Source: Bordetella parapertussis (GTDB lineage: Bacteria > Pseudomonadota > Gammaproteobacteria > Burkholderiales > JACQAP01). From it: a stretch of DNA of 64,000 nucleotides. The notes under the pieces were generated by a model. The model ran no database searches. It was not told the origin of the DNA and worked only from the letters and a program-made list of their open reading frames with translations. Location of the stretch: assembly GCA_945900965.1 (NCBI GenBank), contig CAMDKM010000017.1, positions 1 to 64,000 of the forward strand, given 5' to 3'. A program made the translations under genes and the position numbers. How positions within the stretch are numbered: the first letter of the stretch is position 1; every line of letters starts with the position of its first letter. Positions 24,930 to 34,114 of this stretch are shown piece after piece.

Positions 24930-25855
24930 TTGTCCAATGCCTTGATCCTGGAGAGTGTAAAGGCTAACAGCCCTTTAACGAAAGCCTTCGATTCCGCCGT
25001 CATCATTCCCGGCGGCACCCGATCCACCAGACCATCCAATTGCCCTCGCTCCAGTTTCTCAACCGAGGCAAGCCACGGTCTGAAGTAGCCTGGCCATCTA
25101 CGGACCGCCACCTCCAACAACTTAAGCGGATTGGCCCCGTCTTGCTCCTTTTCGCCCAAATAAATTCCACCCGTGGCGCGCTCGGCGTACCACTGTGCAC
25201 GCCAATCCTCCTTAAGCCATTCCGTCAGCTTCGCCGGCGGCTCGTTGCGAGCCAGGCTGGACGCATGGTCGAAGCTGGGAGCGACCTCATGGGTGACAAC
25301 ATCCCCCGCCTGGGTAGTGCGCAGGACGGCCCAATTCTCATGATGTCGATCCGTATTCAGGATCAGGCCATCGAGAACCATGTAACCGGCAAGCCTGCCA
25401 AAAGCCAGGTCGCGCTCGGCCGCGTTCGGGAACAACCGTTCCAAAACCTTCAGAATATTGTTGAGCGTATGGTCCGTCTGCTTGCGCTGCTTGGTGCGGT
25501 CGTAACCGGTCACGAAGCCCGCCAACAGGACGTTTCCATGCACGAGGTCAGTTGCCGGGGTTCCGGATAACTGCGGAAACCGCCGGCTCAGGCTGCCGGG
25601 CCGCCCCTCCAGGGAAGCCAGCTCTACGTCGGCATGAGGCACTCCGATCAGGGACGCGATTTCAGCAGCCAGCTTTTCTGCCCAGTGCTCCCCTGTGATG
25701 TGTCCGGCACTTTCCCGAGCGAATTTGAAGAGCCAGCGCTCGTTTCTGTCAGGCCAGAACACCCATTGTTTCTCCTTGCTCCCCATCTGTTCGTCCGCGA
25801 TGAACCAACGGGGGTGGACCTGGATGATCGGGAAGGACTCAGCGGATGTCATCAC
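24926..25855 (-). CDS. HipA-type protein kinase, split form (HipT-like)
   Basis: A 309-residue kinase lacking the HipA N-terminal subdomain, which is instead on the next gene. Kinase features: WLFKFARES (probable ATP-binding Lys), EHWAEKLAAEIASLIG helix, catalytic loop LNTDRHHENWAVL with the Asp and Asn of HipA's NTDxHxKN, and metal-binding Asp in APSFDHASSL. HipA and HipT phosphorylate aminoacyl-tRNA synthetases and stop translation; the target here is unknown. Start is GTG 25855 or the adjacent ATG 25852. It overlaps the HEPN-like fragment by 17 bp upstream. All key residues seem intact. Confidence 0.78.
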   Translation of the reverse strand: MMTSAESFPIIQVHPRWFIADEQMGSKEKQWVFWPDRNERWLFKFARESAGHITGEHWAEKLAAEIASLIGVPHADVELASLEGRPGSLSRRFPQLSGTPATDLVHGNVLLAGFVTGYDRTKQRKQTDHTLNNILKVLERLFPNAAERDLAFGRLAGYMVLDGLILNTDRHHENWAVLRTTQAGDVVTHEVAPSFDHASSLARNEPPAKLTEWLKEDWRAQWYAERATGGIYLGEKEQDGANPLKLLEVAVRRWPGYFRPWLASVEKLERGQLDGLVDRVPPGMMTAESKAFVKGLLAFTLSRIKALDK

Positions 25856-26057
25856 ACGCAGGCAGCTTCAAACAGTCCACGTATCTCTCGCAGAAGCAGT
25901 TATCCATTGCTCCAATAGCCATCGCTACTGCAGCTCCTCGGATATCTCTTGGCACCTGCGGTACATCACCGGCTATTTCAAGGGCGTGCGCCTTCGCATG
26001 GAGCACAAATAAGCGGATCATTTCGCTTTCGAAATCCGTTTTAGCTGTAGTGGGCAT
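25839..26057 (-). CDS. Short HEPN-like fragment between DUF262 and kinase genes
   Basis: A 72-residue ORF starting ATG 26057, six bases behind the DUF262 stop; the track start at 26225 would overlap that gene. FESEMIRLFVLHAKAHALEIAG and RGAAVAMAIGAMDNCFCERYVDCL resemble the first helices of HEPN-type (MAE_28990-like) proteins, which normally run past 180 residues and carry an RxxxxH toward the C-terminus that is missing here. It stops inside the start of the kinase gene. It may be a remnant fused against the kinase or a small third component; no helix-turn-helix for a HipB role is visible. Confidence 0.4.
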   Translation of the reverse strand: MPTTAKTDFESEMIRLFVLHAKAHALEIAGDVPQVPRDIRGAAVAMAIGAMDNCFCERYVDCLKLPACDDIR

Positions 26058-26062
26058 GCAAC

Positions 26063-27814
26063 TCAGATTTTCTCGAATCCGTCTCGAATCACCTGCGCGA
26101 TGAGGCCGCGACGTTTCTTGAGGAATTCTTCGTAGTTCATCGTCTCCCAATTCTCCGGCAACGCGTGCCAGTAGTGGGCGCTCAACCAATCGGCCTTTGT
26201 ATAGCGATTCTTGAATTGCGGCCAATAGTCTGCCGGTGACTGAGCGGAGATGTCGGCGTTATCCGGCCACTCGATGAGTGCGTAGTTCGCAATTTGGTTT
26301 GTTTGATAGATCTCCGGAAAGCCGTTCTTCTTCAGCCAATCCTTTGGGAACAGATGATGCCGCTCAAGAGAATTGCGGAACGCATCCGTGGTCGGATCGA
26401 GCAATGATCCGACTTTCAGACCGGAGAACAGAACCTTCGCGTCAAGCAGACAGAGCGCGGCCAGATACGCCATCAGAGATGGACTACGCGCCGCCGCCGT
26501 GTCCAAATCGTTCGGCAACGTCACCCGCCAGAAATCATCCGTCAGCTGGGCGACAATGTTCTTGTCCACAAATGCGAGGAATCCTGCACCATCTTTCACG
26601 TCGCGGAGTTGGATGAGGTCGCTTTCCAATGCCGATTCGGGCGAGCTTGTGTAGCGGCCCGTAAGGCTGGCGAAAAAGAACCAACGGGCGATCGCCCTAC
26701 GAATATCGTTTTCTGCCAGATTGAACTCGACCTTTCCAAGTAGATAAAGCACGTACGTGTAAAGAACCGTAGTCTCTGACGTAATGACTTTGCCGCCGCG
26801 AAATCCAGCGCGCATTAGGCATTTCAGGAAGTCTTTCCAGTGCTGGAGATTCAACGTGCATGCTTGCGCATCCTTCAACTGGTCGAATTGAGCTATCCGC
26901 CGTTCCTCGCTGAACTTGCCTGTCTCAAGATCCTTCCCGCGCAGGAGCGAATACACATACTGAAGTCGACCACGCTTGAAGCCGTAGCCCACAGCAACGC
27001 GGAGAAGCTGATCTGGGGACGGTTGGAGGAAGTGGTTGTAGGGCGTAGGTGCCTTTGCCGGAATCTTCGCCGCCCGGGCAAAGCGTTCAAGTTCGTGCCG
27101 GCCCTCATCCCAATACACCGACATAAGTGTGAGGATGAAGTCAGCCTCGTTGAGCCGCTGGCCCTTGCTGTTGATGCGGACGAAGACTTGGCTGACTTGC
27201 TCCTCGTTGACCGTCGCGAGCAGTTCCAGTGCGCGGAACGGATAGTTCACCATCCCCTGCAATCGTTGGATGTTTTGCCTGATCTTCTTGGTGTCGTCCG
27301 CGGTGACTTCCCGCGTCTGCTTCAACGCATCCAAGTATGCGTCCACCAACTCGAACAAATCCGTGTCCGGTGACCATAGCCGTGAGATATTGGGCAGCCA
27401 ATTCTTATCTCTTCGAATGGCCGCGTCCGCCACCTCGAACCGTTCCTCGATCGGGTGAAATGCGATTTCGATGAATTCCTCGCTGTAATCCTCCCGGATA
27501 ACCTTCTTTCCCTTCACGACCGCATACAGCGAAGTCAGACGTTGCTGTCCATCCACAATCAATAAGCTCGGATGCTTCTGCTTTCCACCTACGCCGATAG
27601 TCTTAGAGCCGTCGGCGCTCGCGTTCTGCCAAAGCAAAAGGTAGCCAACCGGAAAGCCACGATACATCGAGTCAAACAGATCTCTCGTCTTCGCATTCTT
27701 CCAGACGAATGGCCGCTGGATTTCCGGCAGGCCAATCACACCCATGTCGATTTGGTCGAGCAACGAGCCGACGTTGTAGCCAACTTCATTGAATAGGAGG
27801 TTGGTGTCTTTCAT
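26063..27814 (-). CDS. DUF262/HNH protein, GmrSD-like restriction candidate
   Basis: A 583-residue protein. The N-terminal DUF262 domain has IGLPEIQRPFVWKNAKTRDL and the ParB-like LLIVDGQQRLTSLYAVV. The C-terminal region has an HNH-like set in RHHLFPKDWLKKNG ... NQIANYALIEW. This domain order resembles GmrS-GmrD (type IV, modification-dependent restriction) and BrxU-type enzymes, where the DGQQR site binds or hydrolyses nucleotides. I start at ATG 27814, four bases after the hsdS stop; the longer track start reads through hsdS. It may add a second restriction layer aimed at modified phage DNA. Confidence 0.85.
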   Translation of the reverse strand: MKDTNLLFNEVGYNVGSLLDQIDMGVIGLPEIQRPFVWKNAKTRDLFDSMYRGFPVGYLLLWQNASADGSKTIGVGGKQKHPSLLIVDGQQRLTSLYAVVKGKKVIREDYSEEFIEIAFHPIEERFEVADAAIRRDKNWLPNISRLWSPDTDLFELVDAYLDALKQTREVTADDTKKIRQNIQRLQGMVNYPFRALELLATVNEEQVSQVFVRINSKGQRLNEADFILTLMSVYWDEGRHELERFARAAKIPAKAPTPYNHFLQPSPDQLLRVAVGYGFKRGRLQYVYSLLRGKDLETGKFSEERRIAQFDQLKDAQACTLNLQHWKDFLKCLMRAGFRGGKVITSETTVLYTYVLYLLGKVEFNLAENDIRRAIARWFFFASLTGRYTSSPESALESDLIQLRDVKDGAGFLAFVDKNIVAQLTDDFWRVTLPNDLDTAAARSPSLMAYLAALCLLDAKVLFSGLKVGSLLDPTTDAFRNSLERHHLFPKDWLKKNGFPEIYQTNQIANYALIEWPDNADISAQSPADYWPQFKNRYTKADWLSAHYWHALPENWETMNYEEFLKKRRGLIAQVIRDGFEKI

Positions 27815-27818
27815 AACA

Positions 27819-29036
27819 TCACGCGGCTGTCTCCAGTGAGACCTGCCCGGAAAGCAGACGCGGCAGAAGCAGGTCACGCGTCCGGCGGAGGTTCGTGATT
27901 TGGAAAATAAGCGTCTGTTGCTGCGCGATGATGTCAGCGAACAGTCCGGAAAATCGTTCGGCCACTTTGCCTTTCGGAATTACAACCTCGTACTTCTCCA
28001 GCACATCCCAATTCGCACGCGGCATCTTGGCTCCGTTGGAAGTCGCACTCGCCTCAGCGACGAATGCATCGCTGGAAACGCACGCGACCACCAGAGCGTG
28101 ATGCTCCGGGCGACGAGCACGGACGACGATGGTGTCGGCGGAGCACACACCATCGAACGGTGCAACGATAACTTTGTGAAAATAAGGCCTAATCTTTCCG
28201 AACAAAACTTCGCCTTTCTTGAACTCCAGCTTATTCGAACCGAGGTCGGTCGCTGTTTCCCAAGCATCGAGCGCGAGTGAGCGGCGCGGAATATGTTCCA
28301 AGCCGACATAAGGCTTTGGTTCGTTGAGTTCGCCCTTTGGCACATTGCGGCGCATGTCCTCCGCAATGTCGCCAAGCTTCTTCACCTCCCAGCCTTTAGG
28401 AATATCCCCGAGCGGGGAGGCGATGCGCGAGACTCTCTCGTGACCAGGAAAACGGAAGTGGACGAACCACTCGCGGTAGAGGGCGCGGGCCATCTCCTCC
28501 AATATCCGGATGCGCCGCTGACTGTTCTCCATCAGCTCGTCGTAGGCTGAAAGGATGCCTGCTATCTGCTGTTGCACTGGAAGCGGGGGAACGCGGAAGT
28601 CAAACGATAGGAGCTTTTCCAGACTCAAATTGTCCTGCGTTGTGCCGCGCGAGACGCTCTGCATCTGGAGCTTCAGAGTGTCCATGTAGTATTTGATGAA
28701 GCGGACATCAGCCTTGTCGGGGTCCGCGATAAAGCCGACGACGCTGTCGGGGAAACATCCCTCAATGCCGAGAATTGCACTCTCGGCGATATTCGCGGCA
28801 ATCGTGATGCAAAGAGTTCCGGGCTTCCAAAGTTTGCTCTGCGCAAGTCCTTCTTCGCTGTACGTCTGGGTGTATTTGGTGAGATGGAAATTTGCAGCCT
28901 TGATGTCTCCTGTTTGGAAGAACGGATAGCGCCCGCCGTAAAGTAACGCTGCATCGCGAGGTCGATGCCTCGATTTACCCCGACCAACGAAACCAAGTTC
29001 GTCGAGTTTTGCGGGTTTCCATTCAGCCGTCGCCAT
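27819..29036 (-). CDS. hsdS: Type I restriction specificity subunit (HsdS)
   Basis: A 405-residue HsdS with two target-recognition domains. TRD1 begins WKPAKLDELGFVGRG and ends in the conserved helix LPVQQQIAGILSAYDELMENSQRRIRIL; TRD2 begins WEVKKLGDIAEDMRRN and ends in AQQQTLIFQITNLRRTRDLLLPRLLSG. Each half reads part of a bipartite target; the sequence itself cannot be predicted. ATG 29036 (MATAEW) is favoured over the track start two codons earlier. It is separated from rhuM by about 80 bp, the only sizeable gap in the island. Confidence 0.94.
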   Translation of the reverse strand: MATAEWKPAKLDELGFVGRGKSRHRPRDAALLYGGRYPFFQTGDIKAANFHLTKYTQTYSEEGLAQSKLWKPGTLCITIAANIAESAILGIEGCFPDSVVGFIADPDKADVRFIKYYMDTLKLQMQSVSRGTTQDNLSLEKLLSFDFRVPPLPVQQQIAGILSAYDELMENSQRRIRILEEMARALYREWFVHFRFPGHERVSRIASPLGDIPKGWEVKKLGDIAEDMRRNVPKGELNEPKPYVGLEHIPRRSLALDAWETATDLGSNKLEFKKGEVLFGKIRPYFHKVIVAPFDGVCSADTIVVRARRPEHHALVVACVSSDAFVAEASATSNGAKMPRANWDVLEKYEVVIPKGKVAERFSGLFADIIAQQQTLIFQITNLRRTRDLLLPRLLSGQVSLETAA

Positions 29037-29118
29037 CACCACGCCCCAGAATCTTCACCACGTTGCCCGCGATGATTTGTTCGATGCCGCGCGCCCACAT
29101 TCCGGCTTTCCGCGCCAG

Positions 29119-30156
29119 TCACTTCTTACCTCGCTTCTTAGTTTTGGGACGGGGCGGCAGTTGTTTGATGGCCTTGTCAAAATCGCCTCCGTCTTGATCG
29201 GTTTGTTTGATCTGTTCGCGATGGAATTTCTCGAATTCCGACTCGGCCAGTTCTTTGGCCATTTCGTGCGAGATTTTCCCCGCGTGATTCAGAATGGAAC
29301 GTTCGTTCAGAGTCAGAAAGCCGTTGAGTTTGGCGATCCACTCGCGCATGTGCATGGGGACGCGGCGCATGGCCTGGCCTTCGGCGAAGACGAGGTATTG
29401 CTCGACGAGATTGTTCAGCGCGGCAAGTTCTTGTTCGTCGAGATAGTTCTTGGCGATGGTGACATCCTGCTTGCGGACTTTCGCGCCGCGCCAGTTGGTC
29501 AGACCCATGTGGGGCTTCGCGGCATCGGCGCGCTTGTGAACGATCTCCGCCGCGGTGTGGCCGGTGATGGCCCAGTGCATTTTGTTTTGAACGGTCTGGA
29601 AGAATTCAATGCTGACCGGCTGGGTGGGATCGTAATCGACGCTGGTGGCGTAGATGTCGGTGATCTTCTGGTAGAAGCGCCGCTCGGAGGTGCGGATGTC
29701 CTGAATCCGCCGGAGTAACTCATCGAAATAATCGAAGGGCTGGTCGGGATTTTTCAGGCGTTCGTCGTCGAGAACGAAGCCCTTGACGATGAATTCGCGG
29801 AGTTGTTGCGTGGCCCAGATGCGAAAGCGGGTGGCGACGGCGCTTTTGACGCGGTAGCCGACGGAAATGATGGCGTCGAGGTTGTAGAACTTCGTTTGAT
29901 AGCTCTTGCCATCGGCGGCAGTTATCAAGGATTCCTTGATAACTGACTGTTCCGCCAATTCGTTCTCTTTAAAGACATTTTGCAGGTGCAGGCTCACGTT
30001 TTGCCTGGTGGTCTGAAAGAGAGCGGCCATATGCTGCTGGGTCAGCCATACGGTTTCGTTCTCCAGCCGGACTTCGATTTTCGTTCGCCCGTCCTCCGCC
30101 GAGTAGACCAGGAACTGTCCCTTGGCCGGAGGACCGGGCTTTTCCGAATCGCTCAT
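29119..30156 (-). CDS. RhuM-family protein
   Basis: A 345-residue protein. The family segments are [27 protein letters not shown] near the N-terminus, which looks like a DNA-binding helix pair, then [15 protein letters not shown] and [20 protein letters not shown]. RhuM proteins were named from a Salmonella island gene and are often found between type I restriction subunits; their function is unresolved. The last 20 residues are very basic (KTKKRGKK). The start overlaps the hsdM stop by 4 bp, so it is translated from the hsdM message. Confidence 0.88.
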   Translation of the reverse strand: MSDSEKPGPPAKGQFLVYSAEDGRTKIEVRLENETVWLTQQHMAALFQTTRQNVSLHLQNVFKENELAEQSVIKESLITAADGKSYQTKFYNLDAIISVGYRVKSAVATRFRIWATQQLREFIVKGFVLDDERLKNPDQPFDYFDELLRRIQDIRTSERRFYQKITDIYATSVDYDPTQPVSIEFFQTVQNKMHWAITGHTAAEIVHKRADAAKPHMGLTNWRGAKVRKQDVTIAKNYLDEQELAALNNLVEQYLVFAEGQAMRRVPMHMREWIAKLNGFLTLNERSILNHAGKISHEMAKELAESEFEKFHREQIKQTDQDGGDFDKAIKQLPPRPKTKKRGKK

Positions 30157-31898
30157 GTTTCCAGAATCTCCGCCACGTTGGCGGCGATGGTTAGTTCGAG
30201 GTCATGCGCGTGGGCGTTGAGGGCTTCGAGTTCCTCGCTCAGCGTTTCGAGTTGTTCCTTGAAATCCTCGTTGCTGACTTCCTCTCCCGGCGCGACGCCA
30301 ACGTAGCGGCCAGGATTGAGCGACCAGCCCTGCGCTTCGATTTCTTTCAGGTTCGCAGCTTTGCAGAGCCCTGGGATATCGCGATACCCCACGCCGAGGT
30401 AGCGCGCCGACGGTTCGGCTGCTCGAAGCACGGCGCCTTTCTTGCCATTACCCTGGTCCTCTTCCATGGATGGGGAAGAGGGAGAAAAGCATTCGATGAG
30501 TTTCGCCTTCGCTTCGTCACCGCCAAGGGTGAAATCAGGCTCTTCGCCACGGTAAAGCCGAACTATGTTCGCAAGGAAACTGATTTGCGCCTCGGTCCAG
30601 TCGCGGTGGGCGCGATCGATCTGACGATAGATATGGCGAGCGTCGATGAAGAGCACGGTGTCGGCTCTGCTTCTTCCCTCACCCCCGGCCCCTGTCCCGG
30701 AGGGCGAGGGGAGCTTGGACTTGCCGCGATCGAAGAACCACAGGGTGCAGGGAAGCGTGACGGTGTAGAACATGTTCGGACCGACGGCGACGACTGCGTC
30801 CACCGCACGGGACTGGACGAGCTGCTTGCGGATTTCCAGTTCGGAGGCGCGGGCGTCGCTCGCGGAGTTGGCCATGACGAAGGCGGCGCGGCCTTTGTCG
30901 TTGAGCGAGGAGTAGAAGAGCTGGATCCAGAGGTAGTTGGCGTTGTCGGTGCGCGGCAGGCCGAATGGGAAGCGCCGGCCCGGGCCAATGGCGTCTTTGA
31001 GTCGTTCCTTGTCCACCGCGTTGACGTTGAACGGCGGATTGGCGAGCGCAAATTCGAAGGCACCCACGGCCTTGTGCGGGTCGTCGTAGTAGCTGTTGAC
31101 CTCACCGCCGTGCCGGATGTCGCCCTCCAATCCGTGCACGGCGAGGTTCATGCGGCACAGGCGCCCGGTTTCGTCGGTCTTTTCGACGCCGAAGATGGAG
31201 AGCTCGGACGAGGGGTTTTTCTTGTGCTCGGCGACGAAGCGCGCGGACTGGACGAACATGCCGCCCGAGCCGCAGGCCGGATCGAGGATGCGGCCGTGAA
31301 AGGGCTCGATGATTTCGACCATGAGGCGCACGATGGGCGCCGGGGTGTAGAACTCGCCGCCCTTCTGCCCCTCGGTGCGGGCGAACTGGCCGAGGAAGTA
31401 TTCGTAGATGCGCCCGAAGGCGTCGTAGTCGAGGCTGACGGGGATCTCGGAGACCTTCTTCAGCAATTCCTTGAGGAGGGTGCCGTTGAAGATCTGATAG
31501 TTGCGCGGCAGCACGCCCGCGAGCTGCGGGTTGTGCTTCTCGATGTCGGCCATCGCCTCGTTGACGGCCTTACCGACGTTGCTGCCTTCAGGCCGCTGCA
31601 GCAGGTAGTCGAAGCGGGAGTTCGGCGTCAGGAACAGGACGCCTTCGGCCATGTACGCCTTGGGGTCGTCTATGCGCGACGCACCCCTGCGCGCGGATCC
31701 CCCGGCCTTCTCAAGCTCGGCGCGCCGCTTGGCGTAACGCGCTTCGGCAAAACGCAGGAAGATCAGGCCCAGCACGGGCGCCGAGTACTGCCCCGCCTTC
31801 AGCCCGGAATTGGCGCGGAACTGGTCCGCCGCCGCCCACAGGCGTTTTTCCAGCGTTTCATTGGCAGCGTCTCTTTCGGTGGGCGCGATCCAGCGCAT
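30153..31898 (-). CDS. hsdM: Type I restriction methyltransferase subunit (HsdM)
   Basis: A 581-residue HsdM. N-terminal helical region ([20 protein letters not shown]), then the methyltransferase core with AdoMet motif [10 protein letters not shown] and catalytic NPPF in [10 protein letters not shown], so an N6-adenine enzyme. The C-terminal part differs from a typical HsdM by two inserts: [15 protein letters not shown], written by a CCCTCACCCC-type hairpin repeat (30676-30713), and [16 protein letters not shown], written by a second hairpin (30459-30484). Both are in frame and lie outside the core. It is the first gene of the island. Confidence 0.95.
   Translation of the reverse strand: MRWIAPTERDAANETLEKRLWAAADQFRANSGLKAGQYSAPVLGLIFLRFAEARYAKRRAELEKAGGSARRGASRIDDPKAYMAEGVLFLTPNSRFDYLLQRPEGSNVGKAVNEAMADIEKHNPQLAGVLPRNYQIFNGTLLKELLKKVSEIPVSLDYDAFGRIYEYFLGQFARTEGQKGGEFYTPAPIVRLMVEIIEPFHGRILDPACGSGGMFVQSARFVAEHKKNPSSELSIFGVEKTDETGRLCRMNLAVHGLEGDIRHGGEVNSYYDDPHKAVGAFEFALANPPFNVNAVDKERLKDAIGPGRRFPFGLPRTDNANYLWIQLFYSSLNDKGRAAFVMANSASDARASELEIRKQLVQSRAVDAVVAVGPNMFYTVTLPCTLWFFDRGKSKLPSPSGTGAGGEGRSRADTVLFIDARHIYRQIDRAHRDWTEAQISFLANIVRLYRGEEPDFTLGGDEAKAKLIECFSPSSPSMEEDQGNGKKGAVLRAAEPSARYLGVGYRDIPGLCKAANLKEIEAQGWSLNPGRYVGVAPGEEVSNEDFKEQLETLSEELEALNAHAHDLELTIAANVAEILET
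30459..30484. repeat. CTCTTCC/GGAAGAG hairpin inside hsdM
   Basis: CTCTTCC ATGGATGG GGAAGAG is an inverted repeat inside the hsdM coding sequence, encoding a low-complexity Ser/Pro/Glu segment without breaking the frame. It may be a diverged member of the CCCTC-type family. Confidence 0.45.
30676..30713. repeat. CCCTCACCCC/GGGCGAGGGG hairpin inside hsdM
   Basis: CCCTCACCCCCGGCCCCTGT with the return arm GGAGGGCGAGGGGAG is a copy of the repeat family otherwise found between genes (3261, 14891, 55624). Here it sits in frame in hsdM. Confidence 0.65.
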
Positions 31899-32215
31899 GG
31901 ATTCCTCATTTCAACTTGGAACGCAATTATCGCCGATGCGGCAAGAAGCATCACGATACCTTTCTGCCTTCCCTCGGCTTCGACAAGGGCCACGTCATCC
32001 ACGCCCACATCGCAACCCGCCAGCACGGCAATCCACAAGTTCCTTTTTTGCCATTGATGCGTCGTCGGGCAGTCAATTGCCACCGGCGTTTTTGGCTCTT
32101 GACCGCTGCGCCAGGCAGGTACGACAGCTTTAATGTCCAGCGAGTCGGAACAGCCCCGCGCCAAGTACGGCAAATACAATCTGGCGCGGTTTCCGGCGGG
32201 CGCGTAACCTGCCGG
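31899..32215. other. Gap upstream of the restriction island
   Basis: This 317-bp stretch should hold the hsdM promoter. ORFs in it (for example 31916-32263 plus, 32179-31799 minus) show no recognised domain and no good start sites. I found no clear integrase, direct repeat or tRNA end that would mark an island boundary. Confidence 0.4.
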
Positions 32216-33964
32216 TCACTCGCGACCAGCCGTCACGACATCCGGGGAGTTCGAGTACAGTAGTTCGACCATTGCCGCGCGGCGCTCCAACACCGCACGT
32301 TGGTTGATATAGCCCTTGTCGGTGATTTCGTTGCCGTCGATCTGCGGCGGCTCCGCCATGACCAGCAGCCGTGCGGGATGGGTGGAGCTGCCGCCTTCTT
32401 TTGCCAGGACCGCAAGCGCACCCGATAGTTTTTTCCGTACTTCCGTCGCAGAAACATCCCTGACCGCCGCCGGATTGAGGAACACCAGCGCGCCGATTTC
32501 GTTTCGATCCTGGCCGGTGATGACGGCATCCTGGACCAGCGGATTGGCTGCGGCGATGAGCTTGACGCGAATGGCACCGGGATGCACCCAGGTCCCGGTC
32601 GTGAGCTTGAAGTCCTCCGCGACACGGCCGTCAAAGACCAGGCCTTTTTCCGGGGCTGCCGGGTCGAAGAATTTCATCGCGTCGCCGATGCGGTAAAAAC
32701 CTTCCTCGTCGAAGGCTGCTTTTGTCAGGTCATCGCGGCGGAAATAGCCCGGCGTGACGTTGGGCCCCCTGACCCTCGCTTCCAGCTTGCTGCCGGCAGG
32801 AACCAGTTTGACTTCGCAACCCGGGGTGGGCCCGCCGACGATGCCGGCGCGCTCGATCGGCATGTGCACGCAGGTGGCCATCGGCGCGGTTTCGGTCGAA
32901 CCCCAGGCGGAGAGCATCGCCAGCCGGCCGCCTTTTTCCTGGATCGCGAGGTTTTCGATCCGTTCCCAGAGGTTCTGCGGCAGCGCGGCGCCGGCGTAAA
33001 ACACGACATCGAGCTCGCGGAAGAAATTTTTGCGCAGTTCTTCGTCGGCTTCGAGAAACGGCAGCAGCAGATCAAACCCGCGCGGCACGTTGAAATACAG
33101 GGTCGGCGAGATTTCCCGCAGATTTTTCACCGTGGTTTCCACCAGGCCCGGCACCGGTTTGCCGCCGTCAATGTAGAGCGTGCCGCCGTTGCGCAACACC
33201 GCGTTGAAGGTGCCGTTGCCGCCAAAAGTATGATTCCACGGCAACCACTCGCAAAGCACCGGCGGCCGGTCTTCCAGAAACGGCCAGATCTGCGCCCAGG
33301 ATTGCTGGTTGGAGCACAGCATGCGCTGGGTATTGATAACCCCCTTGGGCATACCCGTCGAACCCGAGGTAAACAGGATTTTTGCCACGGTGTCCGGTAT
33401 CAGGCTGGCGAACGCCGTCTCCAGTGCCACGCCAGGTTCGGTTTCCAGCAATTCCGACACTGGTGTTGACGAGGCGCCGACGGCCGCGAGCGCAGGAGCG
33501 AATTTTCCCGGCTCGGCGGCGAAGACCAGACCCGGCTTGAGCAGATCGAAGATGTACTTGAGCTTCGCGAAATCCTTCGACATCAGCGAATAGGCAGGCG
33601 ATATCGGCGCCACCGGGACGCCGGCATGCATCGCCCCCAGCGCGAGCAGCGCGTGATCGACACTGTTGTCAGACAGAATCGCGACCGGTCTTTCGGCACC
33701 GAGCCCCCGGTCCAGCAGCGCCTGGCCAATTCGCCGTGCAGACGAGAGGGCATCGCGATAGGTCAGACGCCGCCATCCCTCGCCTTTTTTTTCCGCGAGG
33801 AAGGTTCGCTCCGGTGCGCGCTCGTTCCACCGCACCAGCCAGTCGCCGACCGCGCGCGCATAGGGCTGCAGCGGCTGTGTCGAGCGCAGCAGAATTTCGC
33901 CGCCGGGGCGTTCTTCACGCTGGACCGACGTTGGCGCGTAACGCAGCCGGGTATGCAATCGCAT
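32216..33964 (-). CDS. Feruloyl-CoA synthase-like acyl-CoA ligase
   Basis: A 582-residue AMP-forming ligase. The P-loop is [13 protein letters not shown], followed by [15 protein letters not shown], the acceptor motif [11 protein letters not shown] and [12 protein letters not shown]. The N-terminal stretch [39 protein letters not shown] and the WNHTFGG segment are typical of the feruloyl-CoA synthase branch, which activates ferulate and related phenylpropenoates. No enoyl-CoA hydratase/lyase gene is nearby. ATG 33964 is the most homologous start; ATG 34006 has a GGAG site and is possible. Confidence 0.82.
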   Translation of the reverse strand: MRLHTRLRYAPTSVQREERPGGEILLRSTQPLQPYARAVGDWLVRWNERAPERTFLAEKKGEGWRRLTYRDALSSARRIGQALLDRGLGAERPVAILSDNSVDHALLALGAMHAGVPVAPISPAYSLMSKDFAKLKYIFDLLKPGLVFAAEPGKFAPALAAVGASSTPVSELLETEPGVALETAFASLIPDTVAKILFTSGSTGMPKGVINTQRMLCSNQQSWAQIWPFLEDRPPVLCEWLPWNHTFGGNGTFNAVLRNGGTLYIDGGKPVPGLVETTVKNLREISPTLYFNVPRGFDLLLPFLEADEELRKNFFRELDVVFYAGAALPQNLWERIENLAIQEKGGRLAMLSAWGSTETAPMATCVHMPIERAGIVGGPTPGCEVKLVPAGSKLEARVRGPNVTPGYFRRDDLTKAAFDEEGFYRIGDAMKFFDPAAPEKGLVFDGRVAEDFKLTTGTWVHPGAIRVKLIAAANPLVQDAVITGQDRNEIGALVFLNPAAVRDVSATEVRKKLSGALAVLAKEGGSSTHPARLLVMAEPPQIDGNEITDKGYINQRAVLERRAAMVELLYSNSPDVVTAGRE

Positions 33965-34114
33965 GGCTTGGCTTGTGTTCAGTACCCAAAGGTATTGGAC
34001 CGGCATCCATTCTCCGGCCTTGCGCAGCGGCAGGAGGTCGCGCCCACATCGTGCGCCCCTTCGTCGGCTGCCCGCCTGTATCGGCAGCGACAACAGAAAA
34101 ACACCGTCAGCCGA

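Noticed and set aside
29039-29105. Short ORF (MWARGIEQIIAGNVVKILG) between hsdS and rhuM resembling an amidohydrolase C-terminus
   Set aside because: Only about 25 codons, overlapping the hsdS start; the likeness is too short to separate from chance.
30204-32057. 617-residue plus-strand ORF
   Set aside because: Antisense to hsdM, which has all methyltransferase motifs. A shadow frame.
31799-32179. 126-residue minus-strand ORF upstream of hsdM
   Set aside because: Overlaps the hsdM start, has no known domain and no good start site.
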